Shown: piece after piece, positions 17,661 to 26,051 of the stretch
How the letters are laid out: each line of letters begins with the position of its first letter
Position numbering within the stretch: the first letter of the stretch is position 1
Assembly (NCBI GenBank): GCA_964653555.1
Contig: CAZZFT010000001.1
Location: 62,001 to 126,000, forward strand
Direction: 5' to 3'
DNA: 64,000 bases
Source: JAHEJV01 sp964653555
GTDB taxonomy: Bacteria > Myxococcota_A > UBA9160 > SMWR01
Program-made: the position numbers and the translations under genes
The notes under the pieces: model-generated
Database searches by the model: none
The model's input: the letters and a program-made list of their open reading frames with translations, nothing else
Told to the model about the DNA's origin: nothing

Positions 17661-17735
17661 CGCCGGTCAGTCCCGGATATTACTGTGCGAATGAATACCT
17701 AAAAGAATCCGCCGGTGCCGGCGTGGGAGGGGGCC

Positions 17736-18719
17736 GTGACGAGCTACAGCCGCGAAGACGAGCTCCCGCACCGCCCGGGACCCGAAGAGAACTGGCAGGA
17801 GAGCGTGTGGCTCCAGTGGTACGACGCCGAGGTCGGCCTCGGCGGTCTGCACCGCATCGGACAGGAGGTGAACCGGGGTGACGCGAACGCGCTCTTCTGT
17901 CTGGTGAGCGACGAGGGGACACGATTCCGGCGCGTCCTGCCGCATCTGACGCTGCGCCCCGAGGACCGCAAGGGCGGGATCGGCGCGGGGGAGGGCATCC
18001 GGATGAGTGACGAGTCCGGCGGTCCCCGCCTGGTCCAGCGCCAGCGCGAGGCGGAGATCGATCTCGTCTTCGAGGACTTCCACGAGCGGATCAACCTCTG
18101 GGACCTGCGTCGCGACCGGGGCGCCGAACTGATGAGCCAGACCGCCGCCCACCACTACGAAGTAGGCGGCCGGGTTCGGGGTCGGGTGCGGATCGGGGAC
18201 CGCGTCGCCGACGTCGACGGCCTCGGCTATCGCGATCACTCCTGGGGCCCCCGCGACTACCGGGCCTGGCTGTCGCACCGCTGGGTCGCAGGCACCTTCG
18301 GCGAGGAGCTCACCTACTCCCTGATCACGATGCACGGAGCGCGCGGCGAGCTGATCCGCACCGGCTACGTCGTACGCCAGGGCAAGCCGACGCTCGCGTC
18401 GGACATCGACATCCTCGCCTACCTCGAGCCCGACGGCTTCACGCACCGCGGCGGCCGCGCCACCGCGCGTCTGGCGGACGGCGAGGCCCTCGACATCGAC
18501 TTCGAGTTGGTCGACGGGATGGTGTGGGGCCTCCACGGGCTCGCCGGGCTGGACACGATTTGCGTCGCGCGCTGTGGAGACCTCGTCGGCCAGGGAGACT
18601 TCGAGATGACCAACAACGCCACCAACGGGCGCGCGCCGATCACCCTGGCAATCGGCGCGGCTCTCGAGGACGGCCTCACTCAACGGCCGTCGGCGCAGCG
18701 AACGGGGGGAGTTGCGTGA
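17736..18719 (+). CDS. DUF7064/7065-type protein, paralogue A
   Basis: A 327-residue protein of unknown function. It starts VTSYSREDELPHRPG and carries the hallmark YRDHSWGPRDY near residue 168, followed by a beta-rich region; I assign it to the DUF7064/7065 type from this motif, without a search. GTG 17736 is preferred over GTG 17715 because it has GGGAGGGG ahead and aligns with the paralogue at 21391 (MSGYPPEDELPHAPG). The beta-rich layout with DHSWG recalls CrtC/AttH-like lipocalin-type enzymes acting on lipids, which would fit a hydrophobic substrate. It lies 75 bases downstream of PEP-mobile paralogue 2 and overlaps the GST-like gene by GTGA. Confidence 0.75.
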   Translation: MTSYSREDELPHRPGPEENWQESVWLQWYDAEVGLGGLHRIGQEVNRGDANALFCLVSDEGTRFRRVLPHLTLRPEDRKGGIGAGEGIRMSDESGGPRLVQRQREAEIDLVFEDFHERINLWDLRRDRGAELMSQTAAHHYEVGGRVRGRVRIGDRVADVDGLGYRDHSWGPRDYRAWLSHRWVAGTFGEELTYSLITMHGARGELIRTGYVVRQGKPTLASDIDILAYLEPDGFTHRGGRATARLADGEALDIDFELVDGMVWGLHGLAGLDTICVARCGDLVGQGDFEMTNNATNGRAPITLAIGAALEDGLTQRPSAQRTGGVA

Positions 18720-19531
18720 ACGGAGGCTCCGGTGCACGGCTGGTCGTCTACGGCGTTCCCTCGAGCCAGCCTGCGCGCTCCGTGTACTGGACCTGCCTGC
18801 TCAAGAGGCTTCCGTGTGAGCTGCGCTTCTACCTCAAGCTGGAGGATCAGCGCGGCGGCGCCTTCGCGCGCATCAGCCCGACCTGGAACGTCCCCGCGAT
18901 CGAGGACGGCGACTTCGCCCTCTACGAGATGCCGGCGATCCTCGCCTACCTGTGCCGGAAGCACGGCTGGCAGGATCTCTACCCCGAAGGTCTCCAGATC
19001 CGCGCCCTCCTGGACCAGTACCTGCACTTCCACCACAGCTTCACGCGCCTCGCCACGATGAAGCTGATGGCGCCCCACGTGATGAGGATGGCGGGCGGGA
19101 TGCCCGAGGACGGCATCAATGTCCTGCTGATCGAGGCCGTGCAGCGTGAGATGGACTCGCCCGAGACGGTGATCGAGCGCGGGACGCTGCGCGTGGGTCG
19201 CGTCGTCGACATCATCGAGCGCCACTACCTGGGCACGGGATCGCCCTTCCTCTTCGGTACGCCGGCTCCCACGATCGCCGACATCGCGTGCTACGGCGAG
19301 CTGGGTCAGCTGCGCTGGGCGAATCTCTTCGACTACGCGCCCTACCCGAACGTCCAGAGGTGGCTCGCGGCGATGGAGGAGGTTCCCTTCCACGACGTGG
19401 TCCACCGCTACAACACGGAGCTGGGCGACATCCGCACGCGGCCGAACACGCCCGAGCGCTACCTCCAGGCGATGACAGCGGCCTTCGCCGCCCTCGAGGC
19501 GGAGGGGGTGATCGTTACGCCCCTGTCGTGA
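18716..19531 (+). CDS. glutathione S-transferase family protein
   Basis: A 271-residue protein with an N-terminal thioredoxin-like GST domain (LVVYGVPSSQPARSVYWTCL, then SPTWNVPAIEDGDFALYEMP with the conserved cis-Pro and glutathione-binding E-M/S position near residue 64). A helical C-terminal domain follows (TIADIACYGELGQLRWANL). GTG 18716 overlaps the preceding stop. The C-terminal block PYPNVQRWLAAMEEVPF is typical for the family. It could open rings, remove leaving groups or isomerise with glutathione. It ends the forward operon and overlaps the convergent gene at 19515 by 17 bases. Confidence 0.82.
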   Translation: MNGGSGARLVVYGVPSSQPARSVYWTCLLKRLPCELRFYLKLEDQRGGAFARISPTWNVPAIEDGDFALYEMPAILAYLCRKHGWQDLYPEGLQIRALLDQYLHFHHSFTRLATMKLMAPHVMRMAGGMPEDGINVLLIEAVQREMDSPETVIERGTLRVGRVVDIIERHYLGTGSPFLFGTPAPTIADIACYGELGQLRWANLFDYAPYPNVQRWLAAMEEVPFHDVVHRYNTELGDIRTRPNTPERYLQAMTAAFAALEAEGVIVTPLS

Positions 19532-20408
19532 GCGCGCGGCGCGGGGTCGTCGCCGGGCCCGCACCTGCCTGGGAAGAGGCCTCGCGATCGACCGCGGCGA
19601 GGAAGGCCTCGGCGGCCGGAGCGAGGATTCCGGCGTCCAGACCGGAGGAGGCGAGCAGGCCGAGGGCGAGCTCGATGTCCTTGCGGCCGTTGCGCGCGAC
19701 GAGCTCGATGCCGCGCTCCCGGCCAAGGCCGAGGGAGAACTGGCTGTCTGCGTAGACGCCGAGGCCCCAGCTGGCGCCCGAGCCGGCGCGGATCACCCGG
19801 GCGAGGGCGGCTCGGTCGAGACCTAGCTGGCGGCCGCGCTCGAGGGCGTCGTGCGCCACGGCCAGGTTGCAGCCGCCGACGAGGTTGTTGATCAGCTTCG
19901 CGACCTGCCCGGAGCCCACCGGGCCCAGATGCACCGCCGCGCCGAAGGTCTCGAAGACCGGGAGGCACCGATCGAAGGCTTCGCGGTCCCCGCCCACCAT
20001 GATGATCATCGAGCCCGCGCGCGCGGCCTCGGCCATTCCGCTCACCGGCGCATCCAGCAGCGCGATGCCGCGATCGGACGCGCGCGCGGCGAGGCGGCGG
20101 CAGGTTTCTGGATGGATCGTGCTGTGCACCGCGATCGCCGATCCCGGTGCCATGGCCTCCAGCAGACCGCTCGCGACCACGACCTCCTCGACCCCCGCAT
20201 CGTCGACGACGCAGATCCCCACGACGTCGCTCTGGGCCCCGAGCGCCGCCACCGACTCCGGGAAGGTCGCCCGCGTATCCCGGAAGGGCTCCAGCGACGC
20301 CGCGCGCCGCGCGTAGACGGCGAGCGGGAAGTCGCCCTCCAAGATCCGACGCGCGATCGGCGCCCCCTGGTCTCCTACGCCGATGAAGCCGACTCGGGTG
20401 TGGCTCAT
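19515..20408 (-). CDS. NAD(P)-dependent oxidoreductase, 3-hydroxyisobutyrate dehydrogenase family
   Basis: A 297-residue beta-hydroxyacid dehydrogenase. The N-terminal Rossmann motif is VGFIGVGDQGAPIARRI, the substrate motif is LLDAPVSGMAEAARAGSM near residue 117, and the catalytic lysine sits in GSGQVAKLINNLVGG near 165-172. ATG 20406-20408 overlaps the stop of the upstream DUF7064-type gene (ATGA), so the two are coupled. Family members oxidise 3-hydroxy acids or reduce succinic semialdehyde-type substrates. Its particular substrate is not readable. Confidence 0.85.
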   Translation of the reverse strand: MSHTRVGFIGVGDQGAPIARRILEGDFPLAVYARRAASLEPFRDTRATFPESVAALGAQSDVVGICVVDDAGVEEVVVASGLLEAMAPGSAIAVHSTIHPETCRRLAARASDRGIALLDAPVSGMAEAARAGSMIIMVGGDREAFDRCLPVFETFGAAVHLGPVGSGQVAKLINNLVGGCNLAVAHDALERGRQLGLDRAALARVIRAGSGASWGLGVYADSQFSLGLGRERGIELVARNGRKDIELALGLLASSGLDAGILAPAAEAFLAAVDREASSQAGAGPATTPRRALTTGA

Positions 20409-21391
20409 CCGCTCCCCCCTCGCCTTGCGGATCCCGCGGTGCCCGGCTCCCTTCGCGACAGGCCCTCCTGCTGGGTCCCCCGCACCACCAGACCCGGGGG
20501 TGCGGTGCCGCGCCGCGGGTTCATCACCATCTCGAAGGAGGCGTAGCCGGTGCGCCCCTCGCAGCGGGCGATGCAGATCGGCTCGTAGCAGCACACGCCG
20601 TGGTTCCCGAAGAGGACGCCGTCCACGGTTTCGCACTCGATCGAGACGACGTCGCCGTCGCGAAGCTCGAAGGTGGCCGTGCCGCCGCGGTGGGTGAGCC
20701 CGTCGGTCTCGACCGAGAGGACGAGGTCTGCCGAGCGGGCCCAGGTCACCTTGCCGTCCCGGCAGACGTAGCCCCCGGTCATGAAGCGGCCGTCCACCGC
20801 GTAGAAGGAGAAGCCCGCGAACGAGAGCTCGGGTCCGAGGCTGCCGCCGATCCAGCGGTGACAGGTGACGTAGTCCCAGCGCCGGGGTCCCCAGGAGTGG
20901 TCGCGGTGACAGAGCGCGTCGACTTCGTAGACCCGGTCTCCGATCCGCGCGCGGCCCCGGGCGCGGCCCGACACCTGAAAGTGTCCAACGGCCAGCTGGC
21001 TCATCTCCGGGTGCTCGTCCGAGTCCCACAGGTCGTGGCGGGGTGTCGTGTTCTCGACGGACAGGTCGAGCTCGAGATCGGGCTCAGCGACCCGCAGCCT
21101 CGGCGAGCCTTGCGACACGTCGAGGAAGTGCGTCGGACCGGCGCCGAAGCCCCCGTCGCGTTCAGCCGAGCCCAGGGGTCCGTCGGTCCGGTTGCGGCGG
21201 AAGCGCAGGCCGTCACGGCTTACGACTCCGCACCACAGCACGGACGCGCCGCGTCCGATCTCGTGTCCGATGCGGTGGAAGCCGCCGATCCCGGAGTCGT
21301 CGTCCCACCAACCGAGAACGACGCTCTCCTGCCAGGTGGGGTCGGCTCCGGGCGCGTGCGGAAGCTCGTCCTCGGGCGGGTAGCCGGACAT
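20405..21391 (-). CDS. DUF7064/7065-type protein, paralogue B
   Basis: A 328-residue paralogue of the gene at 17736. It shares EDELPHAPG at the N-terminus, GGFHRIGHEIGRG, the central CHRDHSWGPRRWDYVTCHRW near residue 170, and DGLTHRGGTATFELRDG towards the C-terminus. Like paralogue A it sits beside a PEP-mobile protein, here divergently (90 bases from the start of paralogue 3). This repeated pairing suggests that the DUF7064-type and PEP-mobile proteins act in one pathway or complex (inference). Its stop overlaps the start of the hydroxyacid dehydrogenase gene. Confidence 0.75.
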   Translation of the reverse strand: MSGYPPEDELPHAPGADPTWQESVVLGWWDDDSGIGGFHRIGHEIGRGASVLWCGVVSRDGLRFRRNRTDGPLGSAERDGGFGAGPTHFLDVSQGSPRLRVAEPDLELDLSVENTTPRHDLWDSDEHPEMSQLAVGHFQVSGRARGRARIGDRVYEVDALCHRDHSWGPRRWDYVTCHRWIGGSLGPELSFAGFSFYAVDGRFMTGGYVCRDGKVTWARSADLVLSVETDGLTHRGGTATFELRDGDVVSIECETVDGVLFGNHGVCCYEPICIARCEGRTGYASFEMVMNPRRGTAPPGLVVRGTQQEGLSRREPGTAGSARRGGSG

Positions 21392-21425
21392 CCGGGAACT
21401 CCTCGGCGAGGGGCCAGTCTACCTC

Positions 21426-21453
21426 TTACAGTCATTGATGTGCACGGTATTCC
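21426..21453 (+). promoter_or_regulatory. putative promoter of PEP-mobile paralogue 3
   Basis: TTACAG (21426-21431), 16-base spacer, TATTCC (21448-21453) in the 90-base divergent gap. The predicted transcript would start about 20 bases before GTG 21482. Confidence 0.35.
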
Positions 21454-21481
21454 TTGACGGCCGGGCGGGGGCACGCGTAGC

Positions 21482-23104
21482 GTGCGCTCGACCGTGGACG
21501 ATCCCCTTCACCAGCACAGCGGACCCGACGTGGCGTGGACCCGGAGCAATACCGCCGAGGCAATGCCCGCGGTCCCGACTCCGTTGAGCTGGACGTTCTG
21601 GTACCGCGCGCTCGAGCTGGGGGCGCGCGGGATGTACGCAGACCTGGGTGTGTGGCCGCGCAGCGAGGTCCGGCTGCCTGCCGAGGTGGACGAGCGCCTG
21701 GTGGCGATCTTCTACGGGCGCCCGGCGGCGAACGTGGACGCCGCCCGGCGTGTCGGAGACGCGATGCCCGGGACCTCGGGCGACGCCGTCGAGGAGCAGC
21801 TGTTCGGCACCACGCGCCCGGGGATCGCGAGCCGTCCGCGGTGGCGCCGCTACCCGATCGTGATGGTGCGCGCCCCCTGGCAGCTGCTGCGCGGGGGGTC
21901 GCGGCTGGCGCGCCTTCGCACCGAGACCCACCGCTGGTGGCGCGACACCACCGCCCGCCTCGCTGCCCGCAACACTTCGATCGACATCGCGCGCCTGGCC
22001 TTCCCGGAGGCGATCCGCCGCTACGAGCAGCAGATGCGCGCCAGCAACGTCCTCTTCTCCCAGCTCACCTTCGACCTGGTGCGGCGTCTCGCCCAGGAGG
22101 TCGGACTCGCCGGCGCCGAGGCCCGTCTCGTCTCGGGGTACGGGTCTATGGAGGAGGGCCGGATGCTCACCGATCTGTGGGAGGTGTCCCGGGGTCGGCT
22201 CGGCCTGGATCGCTTCGCAGCCGAGCACGGATTCCACGGTCCCAACGAGGGAGAGCTGTCGAGCCACTCCTGGCGCGAAGACCCGTCTCCCCTCGAGGTG
22301 CTCGCCGACCGCTACCGGGAACTCGTCGAGGACGCGAGCCCCGCTGCGCGTGCGCGCGAGCAGACGGTCACCCGGGAGTCCGCCGAGCGCGAGCTGCTCG
22401 CGCGCTTTGGACCGGTCGGGAGGATCCGGGCGCGCGCCTGTCTCGCCGCGGCGCGGCGCTATGTCCCCCACCGCGAGGTGGCGAAGACGACCTATCTCGA
22501 GATCCTCGATGTCGCACGCGCCTGCGCACGGCGGCTGGGAGAGGAAGTCGCGGGCCGCGGTGCGCTCGACGATCCCCAAGACGTCTTCTATCTGACCGCC
22601 GAGGAGCTGTGCGCGGCACCGGGCGGGGGCTTCCGCGAGCAGGTGGCGTTCCGCCGCTCGCGCCGCGATCACTACCTCACGCTCTCGCTGCCCGAGACCT
22701 GGACGGGCATGCCCGAGTTCGTGGCCCTCGAGCCGTCGGAGCTCGAGGGTTCGGTGCTCCGGGGGGTTCCGGTGGCGCCGGGCGTCGTCGAGGGCCTCGT
22801 GCGGGTGGTCCTCGATCCCTCGGCGACCGAGGAGCTGGAGCCAGGGGAGATCCTCGTCTGCCACACCACCGATCCGAGCTGGGCCTCGCTGTTCCCGATC
22901 GTCGGCGCCGCGGTGATCGACATCGGAGGTCCCCTCAGCCACGGCGCGATCGTCGCGCGGGAGCTCGGCCTGCCGTGCGTGATCAACACGAAGACCGGGA
23001 CGCGCGCGCTCCGCACGGGCGATCGGGTGCGGGTCGATGGGACGCGCGGCGTGGTCGAGCGGCTGGAGCCGTCCCGACCGCCCTCCCGCGTCAACGCGCT
23101 CTGA
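21482..23104 (+). CDS. PEP-utilising mobile-domain protein without ATP-grasp, paralogue 3
   Basis: A 540-residue paralogue of the genes at 14053 and 16023. Conserved blocks are AEAMPAVPTPLSWTFWY near residue 23, EHGFHGPNEGELSSHSWRED, YVPHREVAKTTYLEILD, PQDVFYLTAEEL and the phosphohistidine motif GGPLSHGAIVARELGLPCVI (His near 487). No ATP-grasp domain precedes them. GTG 21482 lacks a clear Shine-Dalgarno; a GTG at 21494 is an alternative. It overlaps the convergent amidohydrolase by 14 bases. It may transfer phosphate between a phosphohistidine and a small hydroxylated substrate (as rifampicin phosphotransferase does), or act as a carrier. Confidence 0.8.
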   Translation: MRSTVDDPLHQHSGPDVAWTRSNTAEAMPAVPTPLSWTFWYRALELGARGMYADLGVWPRSEVRLPAEVDERLVAIFYGRPAANVDAARRVGDAMPGTSGDAVEEQLFGTTRPGIASRPRWRRYPIVMVRAPWQLLRGGSRLARLRTETHRWWRDTTARLAARNTSIDIARLAFPEAIRRYEQQMRASNVLFSQLTFDLVRRLAQEVGLAGAEARLVSGYGSMEEGRMLTDLWEVSRGRLGLDRFAAEHGFHGPNEGELSSHSWREDPSPLEVLADRYRELVEDASPAARAREQTVTRESAERELLARFGPVGRIRARACLAAARRYVPHREVAKTTYLEILDVARACARRLGEEVAGRGALDDPQDVFYLTAEELCAAPGGGFREQVAFRRSRRDHYLTLSLPETWTGMPEFVALEPSELEGSVLRGVPVAPGVVEGLVRVVLDPSATEELEPGEILVCHTTDPSWASLFPIVGAAVIDIGGPLSHGAIVARELGLPCVINTKTGTRALRTGDRVRVDGTRGVVERLEPSRPPSRVNAL

Positions 23105-24551
23105 GAAGCTCGTGGACGGCGCTCTCGACGCGGGTGCCGCGGAAGAAGTCGGGGTTCGCGCCGGCGTGGAGGCGGGCCACGTTGGCGAACACGAAGTCGC
23201 GGAAGCGGCCGGGATCGAGCCCCGACTCCTCGTGCGCCTCCTCCACGACCTCCCGCATGTCCTCCACGTCCCAGTGCCCGAAGTCGCTGCTGAACAAGGC
23301 CCGGAAGGGCTCGCCCAGCGGGACCCGCGCGGGGTCCATGCCGATCGGCGTGGTCGGATCGTCCGCCTCGCAGCCGAGGTAGAAGCGCTCGACGAACAGA
23401 TCGCGGAGGTCCTCGGCGCGCTCGATCCCGCAGGCCGACCACTCGTCGAGCGTGTCGGGATCCTCCTCGTTGGCCCCGAGGCCGGCGATCGAGGTCAGGT
23501 CGGCGGTGTCGCCCAGATACTTCTCGACCAGCGGGCCTCCGTAGCGCCGGAAGCTGTCGACCAGGCGCGGCACGTCGAGCTCCTTCGGGTCGAGGCGGTG
23601 GATCTCCTTGCCGTTTCGCTTGCGCCAGTAGCAGAGGGTGTCGTTGAGGAGCGACAGCGCCCACAGGACGCCCGCCTCGAGGAAGGCGAAGCGGAGCGCC
23701 GGGTAGCGCCGCGTGACGCCGCCCATGAACAGGGACTTCGCGAGGTGCTCGTGGGCGGCGGAGAACATTCCCAGATGGTTGAACATGTAGTTCGAGATCG
23801 AGCGGCGGGTGCCGCGCCCGTGGAAGCTCGAGTGCACCGTCGGGGCGACGCCGAGCTCGACACACTTCGACCAGAGGGGGTCGTAGTCGTACTCGCTGTC
23901 GAGGCCGAAGGCGTCGTACCAGTAGGGCTCCCGGCCGTTCGCGGGCGGCAGCTTCACGGGCCGCTCGACGAAGCTCGCCAGGGTCACCACCCTGAGCCCC
24001 AAGCCCTTCACGACGTACTCCAGCTCCTCGATGGCTTCCTCGGGCGTGTGCATCGGGATCACGGCGGCGGGGGTGAGGCGGTCGGCGAAGGCTGCGAAGG
24101 CCTCGGCGTGATAGGTGTTGACCGCGCGGCACACGCAGCGGCGCATCGCCTCGTCGCCGACGTGGGGGAACTCGAGACCGACAGTCGGGTAGACGATCGA
24201 GAAGTCGACGCCCAGCTCGTCGAGGCGCTCGTAGAGCAGACCCGGCAGCAGGGCGGTGGCGCGATCGAGGGTGTTGCGGGCCGGGAGTCCCCACCATCCG
24301 GGCCGGGCCACTCGGCGGTCGCGTCGCTGTTCGGGCGAGAGCCGGTACCAGTCGAGGCGCACGGGTCCGCCTTCGTCGGCGAAGTAGCGGGTCTGGAAAT
24401 CCCGCACCAGGTGGGCGCCGCCGAGATCGCGCATGCGGTCCAGGATCGCCGGCATGAACTCGACCACGTGGGCGTCCGCGTCGATCACCGGATGGTCGAG
24501 TCGCTCGCGCACCCGGGCCGACCCGGACGGGGTCTTCGCCGAGGCTGCCAC
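23091..24551 (-). CDS. amidohydrolase family protein (metal-dependent, amidohydro-rel 2 type)
   Basis: A 486-residue TIM-barrel hydrolase/decarboxylase-type protein. The N-terminal metal motif is VIDADAHVVEFMP near residue 22. Later metal or active-site positions appear in PTVHSSFHGRGTRRS, FAFLEAGVLWALSLLND and LFSSDFGHWDVEDM (the C-terminal Asp). GTG 24549-24551 has GAGGGAGG ahead. Members of this group often open rings or decarboxylate aromatic or cyclic acids. It is divergent from the P450 gene and convergent with PEP-mobile paralogue 3. Confidence 0.88.
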   Translation of the reverse strand: MAASAKTPSGSARVRERLDHPVIDADAHVVEFMPAILDRMRDLGGAHLVRDFQTRYFADEGGPVRLDWYRLSPEQRRDRRVARPGWWGLPARNTLDRATALLPGLLYERLDELGVDFSIVYPTVGLEFPHVGDEAMRRCVCRAVNTYHAEAFAAFADRLTPAAVIPMHTPEEAIEELEYVVKGLGLRVVTLASFVERPVKLPPANGREPYWYDAFGLDSEYDYDPLWSKCVELGVAPTVHSSFHGRGTRRSISNYMFNHLGMFSAAHEHLAKSLFMGGVTRRYPALRFAFLEAGVLWALSLLNDTLCYWRKRNGKEIHRLDPKELDVPRLVDSFRRYGGPLVEKYLGDTADLTSIAGLGANEEDPDTLDEWSACGIERAEDLRDLFVERFYLGCEADDPTTPIGMDPARVPLGEPFRALFSSDFGHWDVEDMREVVEEAHEESGLDPGRFRDFVFANVARLHAGANPDFFRGTRVESAVHELLRAR

Positions 24552-24577
24552 CGGGTCCTCCCTCGTGATCGTCGAAT

Positions 24578-24607
24578 AATGTACTAGGTCGCACCGAAAT
24601 GGGTCAA
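24578..24607 (-). promoter_or_regulatory. putative promoter of amidohydrolase gene
   Basis: Read on the minus strand: TTGACC (24602-24607), 18-base spacer, TACATT (24578-24583). Confidence 0.5.
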
Positions 24608-24630
24608 GCTGGATTCTGGGCCGATGCGCG

Positions 24631-24659
24631 TTGACCGGCGCCGAGGCCGTTCCTACCCT
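24631..24659 (+). promoter_or_regulatory. putative promoter of P450 gene
   Basis: TTGACC (24631-24636), 17-base spacer, TACCCT (24654-24659). The -10 match is weak, but the inverted repeat at 24672-24693 would fall just after the transcription start, a typical repressor position. Confidence 0.4.
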
Positions 24660-24671
24660 GGATTCGCGCGC

Positions 24672-24693
24672 GATGTGAATGCTTCTTCACATC
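24672..24693. promoter_or_regulatory. inverted repeat operator candidate upstream of P450
   Basis: GATGTGAA (24672-24679) and TTCACATC (24686-24693) are perfectly complementary around a six-base spacer. The symmetry and spacing suit a TetR-type dimer. Its core resembles the repeat at 14005-14028. Confidence 0.55.
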
Positions 24694-24721
24694 TCTTCCG
24701 CGACCAGGTGAGAGGGGGGAG

Positions 24722-25909
24722 ATGCCCGAGCCCGAGCTTCAGATCCACCGTCCGGAGTTCTACCTCGCCGATCCGGACGCCACCTGGCGGCGCCTGCGCC
24801 GCGAGGATCCCGTGCACCTCTACGAGTACGCGGGCGGCCGCTTCTGGGTGCTGACCAAGCACGCGGACATCAAGCTCGCGAGCTCGCGCACGGATTGGTT
24901 CACGTCGGAGCAGGGGATCCTGATGCGAGGCCCGCGCACGGCCGCCATGGATGCGCTGAATCGGGGCTCGCTCATCCAGAGCGATCCTCCGGTGCACCGC
25001 CAGCTGCGACGGGAGATCAAGCACCTGTTCACGCCGCGCGCGGTCGCACGGCTCGAGGGCACGATCCGCGGCCTCGCTCGCGAGCTGATCGACGCGATCG
25101 AGCCCGGAGATACCTTCGATCTGGTCGGGGGGTTGGCCGCACGGCTCCCCACCTGGGTGATCGGCGAGATGCTGGGGGTTCCGCCCGCCGACCGCGTGAC
25201 GCTCGAGCACACCGTCGACGCCTCCATCGCCTTCGAGGATCCCACGGTCACCGATGTCACCGGAGCCGACGCGATCGCCAAGGGGATGGCCTATCTCGCC
25301 GCGCTGATCCAGGAGCGCCGCCGTCGCCCCGGAGACGACCTGCTCAGCGCGCTGATCGCCGCGGCCGAGGCGGGCGGAAACGACGACGCGACCCTGATGA
25401 AGCACGCCTTCGTCGTGCTGGCCGGGGGCACGGAGACGGTCCGCACCGTGGTGACCCAGGGGATCCTCGCGCTCACGCGCCACCCGGACCAGAAGCAGCG
25501 CTTCTTCGCCGAGCCGGCGCTCCTGCTCACCGCCATCGAGGAGCTCTTGCGCTGGGTCTCGCCCGTGAACCACTTCGGCCGCACCGCGCTGCGCGACCTC
25601 GAGCTCCGCGGAAGGGCGATCGCGAAGGGCGACCAGGTGCTCATGGTCTACGGCTCGGCGAATCGCGACGAAGAGGTGTTCGGGCCCGACTCCGAGCGGC
25701 TTCGGCTCGACCGGGACCCGAACCCGCACCTGTCCTTCGGGATCGGCGAGCACTTCTGCGTGGGATCCCACCTCGCGCGCCTGGAGCTGCGGGTGATCTT
25801 CGAGGAGCTGCTTCGGCGCTTCCGGGACGTCGAGATCGTCGGCGCGCCGAGGCGCGTCTTCACGGCGCTCGCCTGCACCCACGCCTCGATGCAGGTGGCC
25901 TGGCACTAG
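24722..25909 (+). CDS. cytochrome P450
   Basis: A 395-residue soluble class I-type bacterial P450, expected to hydroxylate a hydrophobic substrate with electrons from ferredoxin (no ferredoxin gene is in the window). The I-helix motif is VVLAGGTETVRTV near residue 235. The K-helix ExxR is in IEELLRW, and the heme-thiolate loop is FGIGEHFCVGSHLAR with Cys near 346. ATG 24722 follows GAGGGGGG. Length and motifs resemble the CYP125/CYP142-like and related actinobacterial or proteobacterial steroid and terpene hydroxylases, but the family cannot be fixed without alignment. Confidence 0.93.
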   Translation: MPEPELQIHRPEFYLADPDATWRRLRREDPVHLYEYAGGRFWVLTKHADIKLASSRTDWFTSEQGILMRGPRTAAMDALNRGSLIQSDPPVHRQLRREIKHLFTPRAVARLEGTIRGLARELIDAIEPGDTFDLVGGLAARLPTWVIGEMLGVPPADRVTLEHTVDASIAFEDPTVTDVTGADAIAKGMAYLAALIQERRRRPGDDLLSALIAAAEAGGNDDATLMKHAFVVLAGGTETVRTVVTQGILALTRHPDQKQRFFAEPALLLTAIEELLRWVSPVNHFGRTALRDLELRGRAIAKGDQVLMVYGSANRDEEVFGPDSERLRLDRDPNPHLSFGIGEHFCVGSHLARLELRVIFEELLRRFRDVEIVGAPRRVFTALACTHASMQVAWH

Positions 25910-26051
25910 CGCCGCAGGGGTGGGGCGCGGGCGGCACGCCGGCGGGCCCTCGGAGGCGCGGGTGGACTGAAGTTTCACATAGACCGGCAGCCGTCTGCCG
26001 AAAGCCGAACAGATCTTCCTAAGCCACCGCCGTCGCGGCTCTCGCCGGCAC

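Noticed and set aside
24722..25909. Assigning the P450 to CYP125 (sterol C26 hydroxylase)
   Set aside because: The heme and I-helix motifs only show a P450; subfamily needs alignment, so no gene symbol is given.
25910..26051. Possible gene in the 142-base gap between P450 and LLM genes
   Set aside because: No start with ribosome site and no recognisable domain; only a weak short hairpin (CGGCA-TGCCG) is present.
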